From NCBI GenBank assembly GCA_036382695.1, contig DASVHF010000020.1, positions 1-28,894 of the forward strand: a stretch of 28,894 bases of DNA. Direction: 5' to 3'. The position numbers were made by a program, and so were the translations under genes. The notes below the pieces were generated by a model that was not told the origin of the DNA, did no database searches, and worked only from the letters and a program-made list of their open reading frames with translations. The DNA comes from DASVHF01 sp036382695 (GTDB lineage Bacteria > Patescibacteriota > Microgenomatia > Woykebacterales > RBG-16-39-9b). Each line of letters opens with the position of its first letter. Within the stretch, counting starts at the first letter, position 1. Positions 7,704 to 15,885 of this stretch are shown here, piece after piece.

Positions 7704-9477
7704 ATACGATTTTATCCAGACAAACGAGGCTCTTTTAGAAACGTTGCCAGAACTTGAAAGAGCCCCGATTGTTTCAATCGATACGGAGGGAAGTAGGTTT
7801 GACCCTTTTTCTGCAAAACTACTTCTTCTACAGGTTGCTACTAAGGAGAATGCTTTTGTGTTTGATTGCACTAAAGTTGATATTTCTCCTCTCCGACACA
7901 TCCTAGAAGCTGAAAGGCCTTTAAAAATAGTTCAAAATGCGAAATTTGATTATTCACTTCTAAAGGTCCAGACAGGTGTTAAACTTGGGAATTTATTCGA
8001 TACAATGCTTGCTGAAAGAATATTAACCTGTGGTGTGTCAAGAGAAATCTCGCTTGAAACTCTAGCCGAAAAGTACCTAAACCTAAGAATAGACAAAAAA
8101 ATACGAGAAAGCTTTTCCGATCTTCGTAACCCTGCTTTGCAAGGTAGATTTACGCGAGAACAGCTTGACTACTCAGCTAGAGACGCGCTAGTATTGCGCG
8201 AGATTTTTGAGAAGCAGTATAAGCAACTCATCGAGGATGATCTAGTAGAAACTGCGAAACTTGAATTTGCTGTTGTCCCAGTAGTGGCCGAAATGGAACT
8301 TCGTGGCTCGTTAATTGATAAAGAAAGGTGGCGTGACCATATTCGGCAACTGGAGAAAAAAAGAGATCTGATAAATAAAGAGATTCAAACAGATATCCGG
8401 CACCTTTCTCCTTATTCGCAAGTTGATTTGTTTGGGAACGAGAGTGATACAGTAAATTTAGATAGCCCAATGCAGCTTTTACAAGTCTTCAGAAAACTTG
8501 GCGAAGACATCGCAAATACTTCAGAAGCTATTCTACAAAGGTCTAGACATCCACTGGCAAAAAAACTTTTAGAGTATCGAGCGTATGAAAAAATGATTAC
8601 GGCTTTTGGTGAGACTATTCTAGAAAAAATTAATCCGGTTACAGGAAGATTACACCCAGATTTCCTACAATTGGGAGCTGATACTGGTAGATTCGCCTGT
8701 AACAATCCTAACTTACAACAAATTCCCGCAGACTCTGGGTTTAGGAGTTGTTTTGTTGCAACACCTGGTTACAAGCTGATAACTGCTGACTACTCTCAAA
8801 TAGAACTACGGATTATGGCAGAGGTTTCCGAAGACTTAGCTTTCTTAAAAGCGTTCAAAGATGATGTAGATCTGCATTCGCTTACCGCTAGCCAAATGTT
8901 CAGAGTGCCAATAGAAAAAGTCAACAAGGACAGACGTTTCCAAGCTAAGTCGATAAATTTCGGTTTGATGTACGGTCGGGGCCCTGTATCTTTAAGTAAT
9001 CAAATCGGTTTATCGGTTGAAGAGTCCAAGAAGTTGCTGGAAGTTTATTTTAATAGCTATAAAAAGGTTAAGAGATGGCTAGATGGTACTGGGAAACAGG
9101 CTGTACGAAGCGGTTCGGTGAGAACTCTGGGTGGACGAAGGAGGATGTTTACATTACCCGATCGGAGCCATCCAGAGTACGATAGATTGGTTTCAGCAAT
9201 CGAACGTCAAGGTAAGAATACACCAATCCAGGGGACAAGCGCAGATATAACTAAATACGCGTTGGCATTTATTTATCGAGAACTCATGGATAGGAAGTTA
9301 GATGCTTATCTTATTCATACTGTTCACGACGAGATTGTCGCTGAAGCTAGGGAAGATATCGTAAATAAAGTGGCCAAGCTGATAGAAGAACAAATGATTA
9401 CAGCCGGGGAGAAACTACTTAAGAAAGTTCCAGTGAAAGTGGATATCCATATATCTGGTTGCTGGGAAAAAGGTTGA
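7681..9477 (+). CDS. polA: DNA polymerase I, proofreading form without 5' nuclease domain
   Basis: The 598-residue chain holds a 3'-5' exonuclease domain and a family A polymerase domain but lacks the N-terminal 5'-flap nuclease domain of full-length Pol I (about 900 residues). The exonuclease appears active: IDTEG (Asp34, Glu36), QNAKFDYSLL, and YSARDALVL. The polymerase motifs are complete: motif A DYSQIELR (Asp370), motif B RFQAKSINFGLMYG (Arg419, Lys423, Phe427) and motif C HDE (Asp550, Glu551). It would fill gaps in repair and replace RNA primers, with any 5' nuclease supplied by another gene. It begins within the end of gatB and is followed after 6 nt by the CAP-domain gene. Confidence 0.93.
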   Translation: METETEVKYDFIQTNEALLETLPELERAPIVSIDTEGSRFDPFSAKLLLLQVATKENAFVFDCTKVDISPLRHILEAERPLKIVQNAKFDYSLLKVQTGVKLGNLFDTMLAERILTCGVSREISLETLAEKYLNLRIDKKIRESFSDLRNPALQGRFTREQLDYSARDALVLREIFEKQYKQLIEDDLVETAKLEFAVVPVVAEMELRGSLIDKERWRDHIRQLEKKRDLINKEIQTDIRHLSPYSQVDLFGNESDTVNLDSPMQLLQVFRKLGEDIANTSEAILQRSRHPLAKKLLEYRAYEKMITAFGETILEKINPVTGRLHPDFLQLGADTGRFACNNPNLQQIPADSGFRSCFVATPGYKLITADYSQIELRIMAEVSEDLAFLKAFKDDVDLHSLTASQMFRVPIEKVNKDRRFQAKSINFGLMYGRGPVSLSNQIGLSVEESKKLLEVYFNSYKKVKRWLDGTGKQAVRSGSVRTLGGRRRMFTLPDRSHPEYDRLVSAIERQGKNTPIQGTSADITKYALAFIYRELMDRKLDAYLIHTVHDEIVAEAREDIVNKVAKLIEEQMITAGEKLLKKVPVKVDIHISGCWEKG

Positions 9478-9483
9478 AAGCTA

Positions 9484-10470
9484 ATGTTTTTTGGTACTGA
9501 GAAATATTGGGATGAGCTGGGTAAATTCATACTCAAGCTCTCCTACCCACATGAGGAAAACGATTATCAACCTTGGCTGCTGCAAAGCCACGGCTTATTG
9601 TTTTTTTTGCTGCTAATAATTATCTCCCAAACTGTGATAAACGTTACTAGCCGTAGTGGTCAGGTACTTGGTTTTGCTACTAATATTTCGGTGTCTGAGG
9701 TGATTAATTTGACTAATGAACAGCGTACGTTGGCTGATCTGGTTCCTCTTAAGACAAATGCTGCATTGAACAAAGCGGCAGCGCTAAAAGCAGAAGACAT
9801 GTTTGAAAAGAACTATTGGGACCACTTTGCTCCGGATGGGACAAGCCCGTGGTACTTCTTTGGTTTGGTTGGTTATCAATATACTTGGGCCGGGGAAAAT
9901 TTAGCGCGTGATTTTGCTACCTCTGCTGGAGTTGTAGCAGCATGGATGGATAGTGTTGGCCATCGAGCTAACATTTTAAATCCCAACTTTAACGAAATCG
10001 GTGTAGCGGTTGTTAACGGAAATTTAGATAGTGAAGATACAACCCTGGTCGTACAACTTTTTGGTCGGCCTGTAGGTTTGGTTGCATCAGCACCGCAGGC
10101 TAGTGAGAAAAGTAAGGAAGGTGTTGAGGCAGAAGCTGCTAGGGTTGGTGCGGAGATCAGCTTACCTTCTTCAGAAAAAGAAACAACACCTATTAGTCCC
10201 TCCGGGCAAGAAAAAGTTTCAGTTTCACCTTCGGGTTCTGGGCTGTCTGGGAGTAGCTTGCCGCTTCTCTCGCTTGTAAAAAATTCAACCAATAGCCAAA
10301 AAGTAACCTTGTCCCTGCTTTTACTTATCGGCCTACTATTTGTCTTTGATTCGCTAGTTATTTTCCGTAAACGTCATACGCGGACTAATAGCCACTCTCT
10401 TTCTCACGCTAGTATGATATTATTGCTGATAGCGATCACCTTATTCTATGGACGAGGAGCGATACTCTAA
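9484..10470 (+). CDS. Membrane-anchored CAP (SCP/PR1) domain protein
   Basis: The 328-residue protein has a cytoplasmic N-terminal stretch containing YPHEENDY, then a membrane segment (about residues 37-55). An extracytoplasmic CAP domain follows (about 72-197) with WDHFAPDGTSPW, AGENLA, AAWMDSVGHRANIL and IGVAV. A Ser/Glu-rich linker follows (about 200-270), then two C-terminal hydrophobic segments (about 274-294 and 311-323) separated by a basic loop. CAP domains in bacteria are secreted or surface proteins whose activities are mostly unknown. The arrangement is known from other CPR genomes. Its place after polA in one operon gives no functional clue. Its 3' end overlaps the next gene by 23 nt. 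Confidence 0.85.
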   Translation: MFFGTEKYWDELGKFILKLSYPHEENDYQPWLLQSHGLLFFLLLIIISQTVINVTSRSGQVLGFATNISVSEVINLTNEQRTLADLVPLKTNAALNKAAALKAEDMFEKNYWDHFAPDGTSPWYFFGLVGYQYTWAGENLARDFATSAGVVAAWMDSVGHRANILNPNFNEIGVAVVNGNLDSEDTTLVVQLFGRPVGLVASAPQASEKSKEGVEAEAARVGAEISLPSSEKETTPISPSGQEKVSVSPSGSGLSGSSLPLLSLVKNSTNSQKVTLSLLLLIGLLFVFDSLVIFRKRHTRTNSHSLSHASMILLLIAITLFYGRGAIL

Positions 10471-10732
10471 CCGCCACAAATATCATCTCGAACACATAGT
10501 GCAATATGTACTACTTGTTATTATTTTTATTTTCTTCCTTCTACTGCTATTTCAACTTACAGATTTCTTCCCAAAGCTTGGGGTCATTTCTTTCCTATCT
10601 CTATTGTATTTAGCCTGGGGTATCTGGCATCATTGGGAAGAGAAGAACTTAACTCGTACCCACGTTTTGGAATACTTAGTTATCAGCACTCTTATATTTG
10701 TCGTTCTTACTTTTGTTTTTCTAAACCGTTGA
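10448..10732 (+). CDS. Small three-helix membrane protein, unknown function
   Basis: The 94-residue protein has a basic, His-rich N-terminus and three predicted transmembrane helices (about residues 16-37, 44-63 and 73-92). The short loop HHWEEKNLTRTH lies between the second and third. No family is recognised. It starts inside the 3' end of the CAP-protein gene, so it is translationally coupled to it and may work with that protein in the membrane. The rplS promoter begins just after its stop codon. Confidence 0.7.
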   Translation: MDEERYSNRHKYHLEHIVQYVLLVIIFIFFLLLLFQLTDFFPKLGVISFLSLLYLAWGIWHHWEEKNLTRTHVLEYLVISTLIFVVLTFVFLNR

Positions 10733-10733
10733 A

Positions 10734-10762
10734 TTGACAAAGAGGAGTCTTGGGGCTAAAAT
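10734..10762 (+). promoter_or_regulatory. Promoter of rplS-rnhB-yraN
   Basis: TTGACA (10734-10739), a 17-nt spacer and TAAAAT (10757-10762) give a near-consensus sigma70-type promoter directly after the stop of the preceding gene. The expected start lies near 10769, leaving a leader of about 8-9 nt without a Shine-Dalgarno sequence. Confidence 0.85.
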
Positions 10763-10777
10763 TACCCGCTTAGAACT

Positions 10778-11119
10778 ATGGATACAGCTGAAACTACTAA
10801 AACCAATGTTAGTACAGAAGAAGAGGTTCGTGTTTCGCCGGGTGACCTAGTCAGAGTAAATGTTAAGGTAAAAGAAGGAGGCAAAGAGCGAATCCAAGCA
10901 TTTGAGGGCACGGTTATTGCTGTGCGTGGGCGTGGTGATTCGAGGACCTTTACTGTTCGCAAAATTGCTTCCGGTAAAATTGGAGTAGAACGGATTTGGC
11001 CTCTTAACTCTCCCTCGATAGAATCTATTAAAATTCAAAAAAAGCGTAAACAAAGACGAGCCAAGCTTTATTATTTGCGAAAGTTAACAGGCCGAGAAGC
11101 AACTGGGGCCTCGTTATAA
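10778..11119 (+). CDS. rplS: 50S ribosomal protein L19
   Basis: L19 lies at the 30S-50S interface of the ribosome. The 113-residue chain has the family's core: PGDLVRVNVKVKEG, AFEGTVIAVRGRG, TFTVRKIASGKIGVERIWPL, SPSIESIKI and RRAKLYYLRKLTGREA. It carries a short acidic N-terminal extension. It is the first gene of a three-gene unit with rnhB and yraN, an order shared by many bacteria, and has its own strong promoter. Confidence 0.97.
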   Translation: MDTAETTKTNVSTEEEVRVSPGDLVRVNVKVKEGGKERIQAFEGTVIAVRGRGDSRTFTVRKIASGKIGVERIWPLNSPSIESIKIQKKRKQRRAKLYYLRKLTGREATGASL

Positions 11120-11136
11120 GAATCTGTTTTCTACTC

Positions 11137-11751
11137 ATGAAGCCCATAGCAGATTTTGGATATGAGGAGCAACTTTGGCAAAAAGGATTAAATAATATTG
11201 CTGGTATAGATGAAGTAGGTAGAGGCGCTTGGGCCGGTCCAGTTGTAGCAGCCGCAGTCGTTTTCCCATCATTTTCTAGACCTTCATTTCAACTTTTTGA
11301 TTCAAAATTACTACAACCGAAACAAAGAGAGGATCTATCCGAAAAAATTAGGCAAAATGCTAGTGTAGGTATTGGGATGATTGGCGTACCAACAATAAAC
11401 AAAATTGGTATTGGTAAAGCCACTCAGAAGGCATTTAAGAGCGCAATACGTTCACTAACTATCGAATGTCAACACTATTTAATTGATGCTTTTTATATTC
11501 GTTATTGGACCCGTGAAAATCAGCTTCCGATAATAAAGGGAGATAAATACTGCGCTTCCATTGCGGCTGCTTCGGTTGTGGCGAAAGTGTATCGGGATAA
11601 TTTGATGCGCGGATTGGCTGAGAAATATCCGCAGTATGGGTTCGATATTCACAAAGGGTATGGAACAGCTTTTCACCAAGATGCGATCCGGAAACATAAA
11701 CTTTCAAGCATCCATCGCAAATCCTTCGATCTTTCATTTCTGCTGACATGA
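11137..11751 (+). CDS. rnhB: Ribonuclease HII
   Basis: RNase HII cleaves the RNA strand of RNA-DNA hybrids and removes single ribonucleotides from DNA. The 204-residue chain has the signature GIDEVGRGAWAGPVV (Asp25, Glu26, and the GRG motif at 28-30). Further acidic residues are Asp117 (LIDAF) and Asp154 (KVYRD), matching the D-E-D-D catalytic set. The usual KGD..C..IAAASVVAK and YGFDIHKGYGT motifs are present. It lies 17 nt after rplS, and its stop overlaps the yraN start by 4 nt. Confidence 0.95.
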   Translation: MKPIADFGYEEQLWQKGLNNIAGIDEVGRGAWAGPVVAAAVVFPSFSRPSFQLFDSKLLQPKQREDLSEKIRQNASVGIGMIGVPTINKIGIGKATQKAFKSAIRSLTIECQHYLIDAFYIRYWTRENQLPIIKGDKYCASIAAASVVAKVYRDNLMRGLAEKYPQYGFDIHKGYGTAFHQDAIRKHKLSSIHRKSFDLSFLLT

Positions 11752-12110
11752 GTACCAAAAAAGAACTTGGGCTGTTAGGGGAAAAACTAGCTGCCGCCTT
11801 ATTGCGAAAAGAAGACTATAAAATTTTAGAAAAAAATTTCCAGTCTCGTTTTGGTGAAATAGATATTGTGGCACAAGAAGATGATACCTTAGTTTTTGTA
11901 GAGGTGAAGACGCGGTGGAGTAAAGAATATGGTAAGCCAGAAGAGGCGATTCGGCCTCGGAAACTGAAATCTATCGCCAAAGTCGGGGCGTATTATAAAC
12001 TTCTTCATCCAGGTTCGCCAGAAGCAGAAAGAATCGATGTAGTAGCAATAGAGCTAGGTAGCGATGGGAAAGTAACTCGCAAAGAGTTAATCAAAAACGC
12101 AAGCGGTTAA
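11748..12110 (+). CDS. yraN: YraN/UPF0102 family nuclease-fold protein
   Basis: The 120-residue protein has the UPF0102 core: GEKLAAALL, NFQSRFGEIDIVAQ (Glu37, Asp39), LVFVEVKTR (Glu52, Lys54) and KLKSIAKVG. The E-D-ExK arrangement resembles the endonuclease-like fold found in restriction enzymes and Holliday junction resolvases. The cellular role is not established, though it is commonly linked with rnhB, as here. It ends 6 nt before a convergent tRNA-Lys gene, with no separate terminator visible. Confidence 0.93.
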   Translation: MSTKKELGLLGEKLAAALLRKEDYKILEKNFQSRFGEIDIVAQEDDTLVFVEVKTRWSKEYGKPEEAIRPRKLKSIAKVGAYYKLLHPGSPEAERIDVVAIELGSDGKVTRKELIKNASG

Positions 12111-12116
12111 AACAAT

Positions 12117-12191
12117 TGGTGAGCCCGGTGGGATTCGAACCCACAACGCCCAGCTTAAAAGGCTGGCGCTCTACCGTTGAGCTACGGGCCC
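12117..12191 (-). tRNA. tRNA-Lys (anticodon TTT), CCA encoded
   Basis: Read on the minus strand, the full cloverleaf is visible. The acceptor GGGCCCG pairs with CGGGCTC (one G-U), and the D-stem is GCTC/GAGC with GG in the loop. The anticodon stem CCAGC/GCTGG holds loop CTTTTAA, giving anticodon TTT. The T-arm GTGGG-TTCGAAT-CCCAC is normal, with a five-base variable loop. The discriminator is A and the 3' CCA is encoded. A promoter sits just upstream. Confidence 0.95.
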
Positions 12192-12201
12192 ACGCTGTAA
12201 T

Positions 12202-12230
12202 ATGATAGCAAATCAAGGCTGAAGTTTCAA
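12202..12230 (-). promoter_or_regulatory. Promoter of tRNA-Lys
   Basis: On the minus strand, TTGAAA (12225-12230), a 17-nt spacer and TATCAT (12202-12207) place the start 3-4 nt before the mature tRNA 5' end at 12191. The rest of the gap to 12367 (a low-complexity, AT-rich stretch) shows nothing I can name. Confidence 0.7.
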
Positions 12231-12367
12231 TAATTATTGCTGCCATTCTAGGGACAGTAGGCTCACCATTTTTTTATCCTCGCAGTAAATTTCTCCAATA
12301 TTTGTTTTTTGTTAGGTAAATCACGGAATTTTTCGTTAAGAGATTGTAATTTTAGCTGGATTGCCTA

Positions 12368-12397
12368 TTGACAAAAGTGTTTTGCAAAAGGTATTCT
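12368..12397 (+). promoter_or_regulatory. Promoter of the 12408 gene
   Basis: TTGACA (12368-12373), 18 nt, then TATTCT (12392-12397). Only 10 bases separate the -10 box from the ATG at 12408, so the mRNA should begin about 3-4 nt before the ATG. The AGGAG at 12399 would then fall upstream of the transcript start and not serve as a ribosome site. Confidence 0.7.
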
Positions 12398-12407
12398 AGG
12401 AGTAACT

Positions 12408-12935
12408 ATGAGATTGACTATACTAAGAAATGTCCCCAAAATAATCATCTACTTAGGACTAGTCTTCTTGCTTCTTGCTTTGCTGGCGGTTTCCGGAACA
12501 TTTGACAATCAAGGTTTTAATAAAAAGGTTTCTTCAGAAAAAATAAACGGACAGAAAAACAAAAATGCAGAGACAGTAGCGTCTGAATCTAATAACAACA
12601 GCGGAAGTTCTGACCAAAATTCAGAGGATCAAAACCAGACCTCAAATAAGACGAAGGTTCGTGTATCGGTAAGTAGTAATACCACAAACGGAGAAACTAC
12701 CGGCTCTACGAATGTTAAGGTAACAACCAACGGCAAAACCCAAGATCTCAGCGAAGCATTGGATGAGTGCCTAGTTGCAGGAAAAATTAAAATTAGTACA
12801 GAAGACTCAAAAATCGAATGCGAGAGTAGCGACGGAAGCGTAGAAATCGATTGGGATTCTGAAAACGACACGGATCAGAAAAGCGAGTTTTCCTCCGACA
12901 CAGATATTAATGTAAAAAACAAACAACGAAACTAA
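12408..12935 (+). CDS. Secreted or membrane-anchored acidic Ser/Asn-rich protein, unknown function
   Basis: The 175-residue protein has a basic N-terminus and one long hydrophobic segment (about residues 12-30), either a signal peptide or an anchor. A low-complexity Ser/Asn/Gln/Thr-rich stretch follows (about 45-90), then a more ordered, acidic region with the only two cysteines (in DECLVAG and KIECESS, 18 residues apart), and a charged tail. The pair could form an extracytoplasmic disulfide; the window also encodes a VKOR-DsbA system. No family is recognised. It has its own promoter and precedes another envelope protein on the same strand. Confidence 0.7.
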   Translation: MRLTILRNVPKIIIYLGLVFLLLALLAVSGTFDNQGFNKKVSSEKINGQKNKNAETVASESNNNSGSSDQNSEDQNQTSNKTKVRVSVSSNTTNGETTGSTNVKVTTNGKTQDLSEALDECLVAGKIKISTEDSKIECESSDGSVEIDWDSENDTDQKSEFSSDTDINVKNKQRN

Positions 12936-12946
12936 TTTTCTCTTTT

Positions 12947-12975
12947 TTGACTTTTTCTCTTCTTTCTTCCATAAT
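12947..12975 (+). promoter_or_regulatory. Promoter of the pilin-like gene
   Basis: TTGACT (12947-12952), a 17-nt pyrimidine-rich spacer, then CATAAT (12970-12975), eight bases before the ATG at 12984. The mRNA is predicted to be leaderless or nearly so. Confidence 0.65.
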
Positions 12976-12983
12976 AACTTCTG

Positions 12984-13487
12984 ATGGCTGATTCTGCCTC
13001 AGAAAAAAGTGTCGACTTTTTAGAGCCCTCCGCTCCAACTGGGAAGGATATCCTCAAACAGATCGACAAGGGTGTTTACAAACAAATACTTATTTTCCTT
13101 GGCCTCTCACTCTTAATAGCTCTCGGTTTTTATATTTATCTAAGAATCGGTCAAGAGTCGGTTGTTCGTAAGAATGTGCAGAAAAGCCAAGCACAGACTG
13201 CCACGCAGAGTAGTGATAAGCATAATCAGACTCAAGCGCGGTTTACTCAAGATCAACAAAGAAAAAATGATGTCGTGACAATAAATTCAGCTTTGAAAGC
13301 CTTTTTCCTTGATAATGAGAATACACCAGAAACACTTGATGAACTTGTGCCAGACTTTTTGCCAGAGCTTCTTTTAGATCCTCAGACTAAGAAGGAGTAC
13401 ATTTATACACCAGGTCCAGATCAGAAAAACTGGAAGATAAGTGCTACACTTTCCGACGGAACTTTGTTTGAAGTGACTGGGCCCTAG
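12984..13487 (+). CDS. Pilin-like C-terminal domain on an atypical membrane anchor
   Basis: The 167-residue protein has about 33 hydrophilic residues, one transmembrane helix (about 34-54), a Gln/Ser/Thr-rich linker, and a C-terminal domain starting RFTQDQQRKNDVVTINSALKAF. That segment, followed by PETLDELVPDFLPELLLDP and KKEYIYTP, closely resembles the globular part of CPR type IV pilins and type II secretion pseudopilins (typical ARDAQRKNDL..I..AL...). The usual prepilin cleavage motif (G/FTLIE) is absent, so it would stay as a fixed bitopic membrane protein. It converges on ppsA with a 12-nt gap. Confidence 0.7.
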   Translation: MADSASEKSVDFLEPSAPTGKDILKQIDKGVYKQILIFLGLSLLIALGFYIYLRIGQESVVRKNVQKSQAQTATQSSDKHNQTQARFTQDQQRKNDVVTINSALKAFFLDNENTPETLDELVPDFLPELLLDPQTKKEYIYTPGPDQKNWKISATLSDGTLFEVTGP

Positions 13488-13499
13488 AAACCCCGAAAG

Positions 13500-15779
13500 T
13501 TATGTCTTTTGAACGAGTTTTTTCTCAGCCTCGTAAACAATTTGTCTAGTTTTTTCAATCGCATCTGGAGAAACAGAGACAGAGGAGATACCCCACTCAA
13601 CCAGTTTTTCAGTCAGTTCCGGATAAACTGAAGGAGCCTGTCCACAAATTCCGGAGTAAAGCCTCCTCTTTTTGCACGCGAGGATAAGCAGCTTTATACT
13701 TTCAAGCACTGCCGGATCCAATTCATTAAATTCGCTTGAGACTTTGGGGTTGTCTCTGTCAAGACCAAGAAGCAACATTGTCAAATCATTGCTGCCGATT
13801 GAAATACCATCTATTCCTAAATCTAAAAATTTATCAGCGAGGATTATGTTTGATGGTATTTCAGCCATCATTAAAAGTTTGAAGCTGCTCGATCGGTATA
13901 AACCGCTTGAGGAAACCATTTTCTTAATCTGCCCCATCTCAGGAAGTGTTCTAACGAAGGGGATCATTAACCACAAATTTTTCAACCCAAATTTATTTCG
14001 AACCGTCTTAATTACCTCAAGTTCCATTTCAAAGACTTCGGGATTAGCTATATAACGATAAGCACCTCGGAAACCAAGGAGCGGGTTTGGTTCGTCTTCT
14101 TCAAATTTTTCGCCGCCCTTTAAATTTTTGTATTCGTTGCTTTTAAAATCCGCGGTCCGGTAGATGACTGGTCGTGGGTCAAAGCCTGCCGCAAAAATCT
14201 TCAAGCTATCTGCCAATTTCTCAATATATGCTTTTTGCCTACGTTCTTGGATGATTTTTTGGGGGTGGGTGCCAATCTCTGCCATCATGAATTCGGCTCT
14301 TAATAAGCCAATACCATCAACATATCTTTTTGCAACTTCATCGACAAGTTGTTTTTCGCCCAAATTGACAAAAACCTTGGTCGCCGTTCTTAACGTGCGA
14401 ACCTCCTCTTCTTTCTTTTCTTTAACAAATTCAATCGCCGCCAATCGGCTTTGACTGAGAGCTCCTTTATACACCTTTCCCGTACCGCCGTCTACTGTAA
14501 CGATCGATCGTTTATTTCGTAGGAGTCGGGTTGCTTTATTTGTTCCAACTACACAAGGTATACCAAGTTCTCTTGCTACAATAGCGGCGTGAGATGTCCG
14601 TCCACCCTTGTCGGTGACGATAGCGGCTGCTTTTTTCATAGCTGGGACAAAATCTGGGTTGGTCATAGTAGCAACCAAGATGTCTCCTCTTTTTATCTTA
14701 TTAATTTCTTTAGCACTCGCAATGACTTTTGGCGCGCCGACTACTATTCCAGGACTAGCTGGAGATCCTTCTAAAAGTACCAGGAGGTTGATGGCGATGT
14801 GCTTTTTTAAGCTCTTCTCAATTTTCTCAACTGTGGTGACTGCTCGTGTTTGGACGATGTTGATTACCCCATCTTCTAAAGCCCATTCAATATCTTGCGG
14901 GAACCCGTAGTGGCTTTCGATCTTTGTACCAATTTTTGATAATTCCTTTATTTTTTCATTGGGTAATTTTTGGACGGCTTGAAAGGCGGCGGCGACTGGA
15001 ATTTCTTTGTTTTGTTTACCTACCTTTATTAATTGCTTGGCTTGAGTGGAAATTTGCTTATCTGTAATATGGAGGTCCTTTTTATCTATTTCATAATGGT
15101 CTGGGTTTACACTTCCTTGGACGATAGATTCGCCCAGTCCCCAGACAGCTTCAACAACGATTTTACTTTTATCATTTTTAACTGGGTCAATGGTAAACAT
15201 TACTCCTGAAACCTCAGATTGAATCATTTTCTGAACTGCAACCGCAATTCCCACTTTGAGATGGTCAAAACCTTTCTCTTCTCTGTAAAAAATGGCTCGG
15301 GGTTCATAAAGTGAGGCCCAACATTTGCGAACAGCTTCCAGAAGTTCTTTTTCACCCTTAACATTTAAAAAGGTTGCTTGTTGGCCGGCGAACGATGCTT
15401 GTGGTAGATCTTCAGCTGTAGCGGAAGAGCGGACAGCTACTAAGGCAGAGGAGTTTGCAGATAGCTTCTTGTAATTTCCTACTACTGCTCGACTAAGGTC
15501 TGGTGGGATTTTCGAGGCACCGATAGCCTTCTTTATTAAGCCGGAAATCTCATTTAGTAAGTCTGTATTATTGGGGTCAACTTTTTGAAGTAGTCTGCTT
15601 ATCTTTGTGTTTAAATCTGCTGCTTCAAGAAAATCAAAATAAGCTTTGGAGACGATGGTGAAACCGTTAGGAACGCGGATTCCAGCCTTTGTTAATTCGC
15701 CAAGGTTGGCAGCCTTGCCTCCGACAGCTGGAATATCATCCTTATCTATTTCAGAGAACCATAATACTTGATTGGGCAT
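13500..15779 (-). CDS. ppsA: Phosphoenolpyruvate synthase
   Basis: PEP synthase makes PEP from pyruvate and ATP (AMP and Pi released) for gluconeogenesis, or can run in reverse to yield ATP. The 759-residue length is normal. The N-terminal ATP-grasp domain begins VGGKAANLGEL..GIRVPNGF, with VAVRSSATAEDLPQASFAGQQ. The swivelling phosphohistidine domain has GGRTSHAAIVARELGIP with His397. The C-terminal PEP/pyruvate barrel shows LLRAEFM, NPLLGFRGAYRY, IGSNDLTML and the cysteine motif SGICGQAP. The ATG at 15779 is the natural family start and has a promoter upstream. Confidence 0.95.
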   Translation of the reverse strand: MPNQVLWFSEIDKDDIPAVGGKAANLGELTKAGIRVPNGFTIVSKAYFDFLEAADLNTKISRLLQKVDPNNTDLLNEISGLIKKAIGASKIPPDLSRAVVGNYKKLSANSSALVAVRSSATAEDLPQASFAGQQATFLNVKGEKELLEAVRKCWASLYEPRAIFYREEKGFDHLKVGIAVAVQKMIQSEVSGVMFTIDPVKNDKSKIVVEAVWGLGESIVQGSVNPDHYEIDKKDLHITDKQISTQAKQLIKVGKQNKEIPVAAAFQAVQKLPNEKIKELSKIGTKIESHYGFPQDIEWALEDGVINIVQTRAVTTVEKIEKSLKKHIAINLLVLLEGSPASPGIVVGAPKVIASAKEINKIKRGDILVATMTNPDFVPAMKKAAAIVTDKGGRTSHAAIVARELGIPCVVGTNKATRLLRNKRSIVTVDGGTGKVYKGALSQSRLAAIEFVKEKKEEEVRTLRTATKVFVNLGEKQLVDEVAKRYVDGIGLLRAEFMMAEIGTHPQKIIQERRQKAYIEKLADSLKIFAAGFDPRPVIYRTADFKSNEYKNLKGGEKFEEDEPNPLLGFRGAYRYIANPEVFEMELEVIKTVRNKFGLKNLWLMIPFVRTLPEMGQIKKMVSSSGLYRSSSFKLLMMAEIPSNIILADKFLDLGIDGISIGSNDLTMLLLGLDRDNPKVSSEFNELDPAVLESIKLLILACKKRRLYSGICGQAPSVYPELTEKLVEWGISSVSVSPDAIEKTRQIVYEAEKKLVQKT

Positions 15780-15791
15780 TCTTCATAGGAA

Positions 15792-15820
15792 ATTTTAACA
15801 CGAGGTTACTTTTAGATCAA
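15792..15820 (-). promoter_or_regulatory. Promoter of ppsA
   Basis: On the minus strand, TTGATC (15815-15820), a 17-nt spacer and TAAAAT (15792-15797), 12 bases before the ATG at 15779. The leader would be only about 6 nt, and no good Shine-Dalgarno sequence is seen. Confidence 0.65.
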
Positions 15821-15885
15821 CGATTAACTACAATGCTACATTCACCGATTTTCTCAAATCGCTGCTGGGTTTGTCGTACCACACC

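Noticed and set aside
15846..15861. CGATTT/AAATCG hairpin between ppsA and the MscS-type gene
   Set aside because: Only six weak pairs and no T-run on the relevant strand; not enough for a terminator call.
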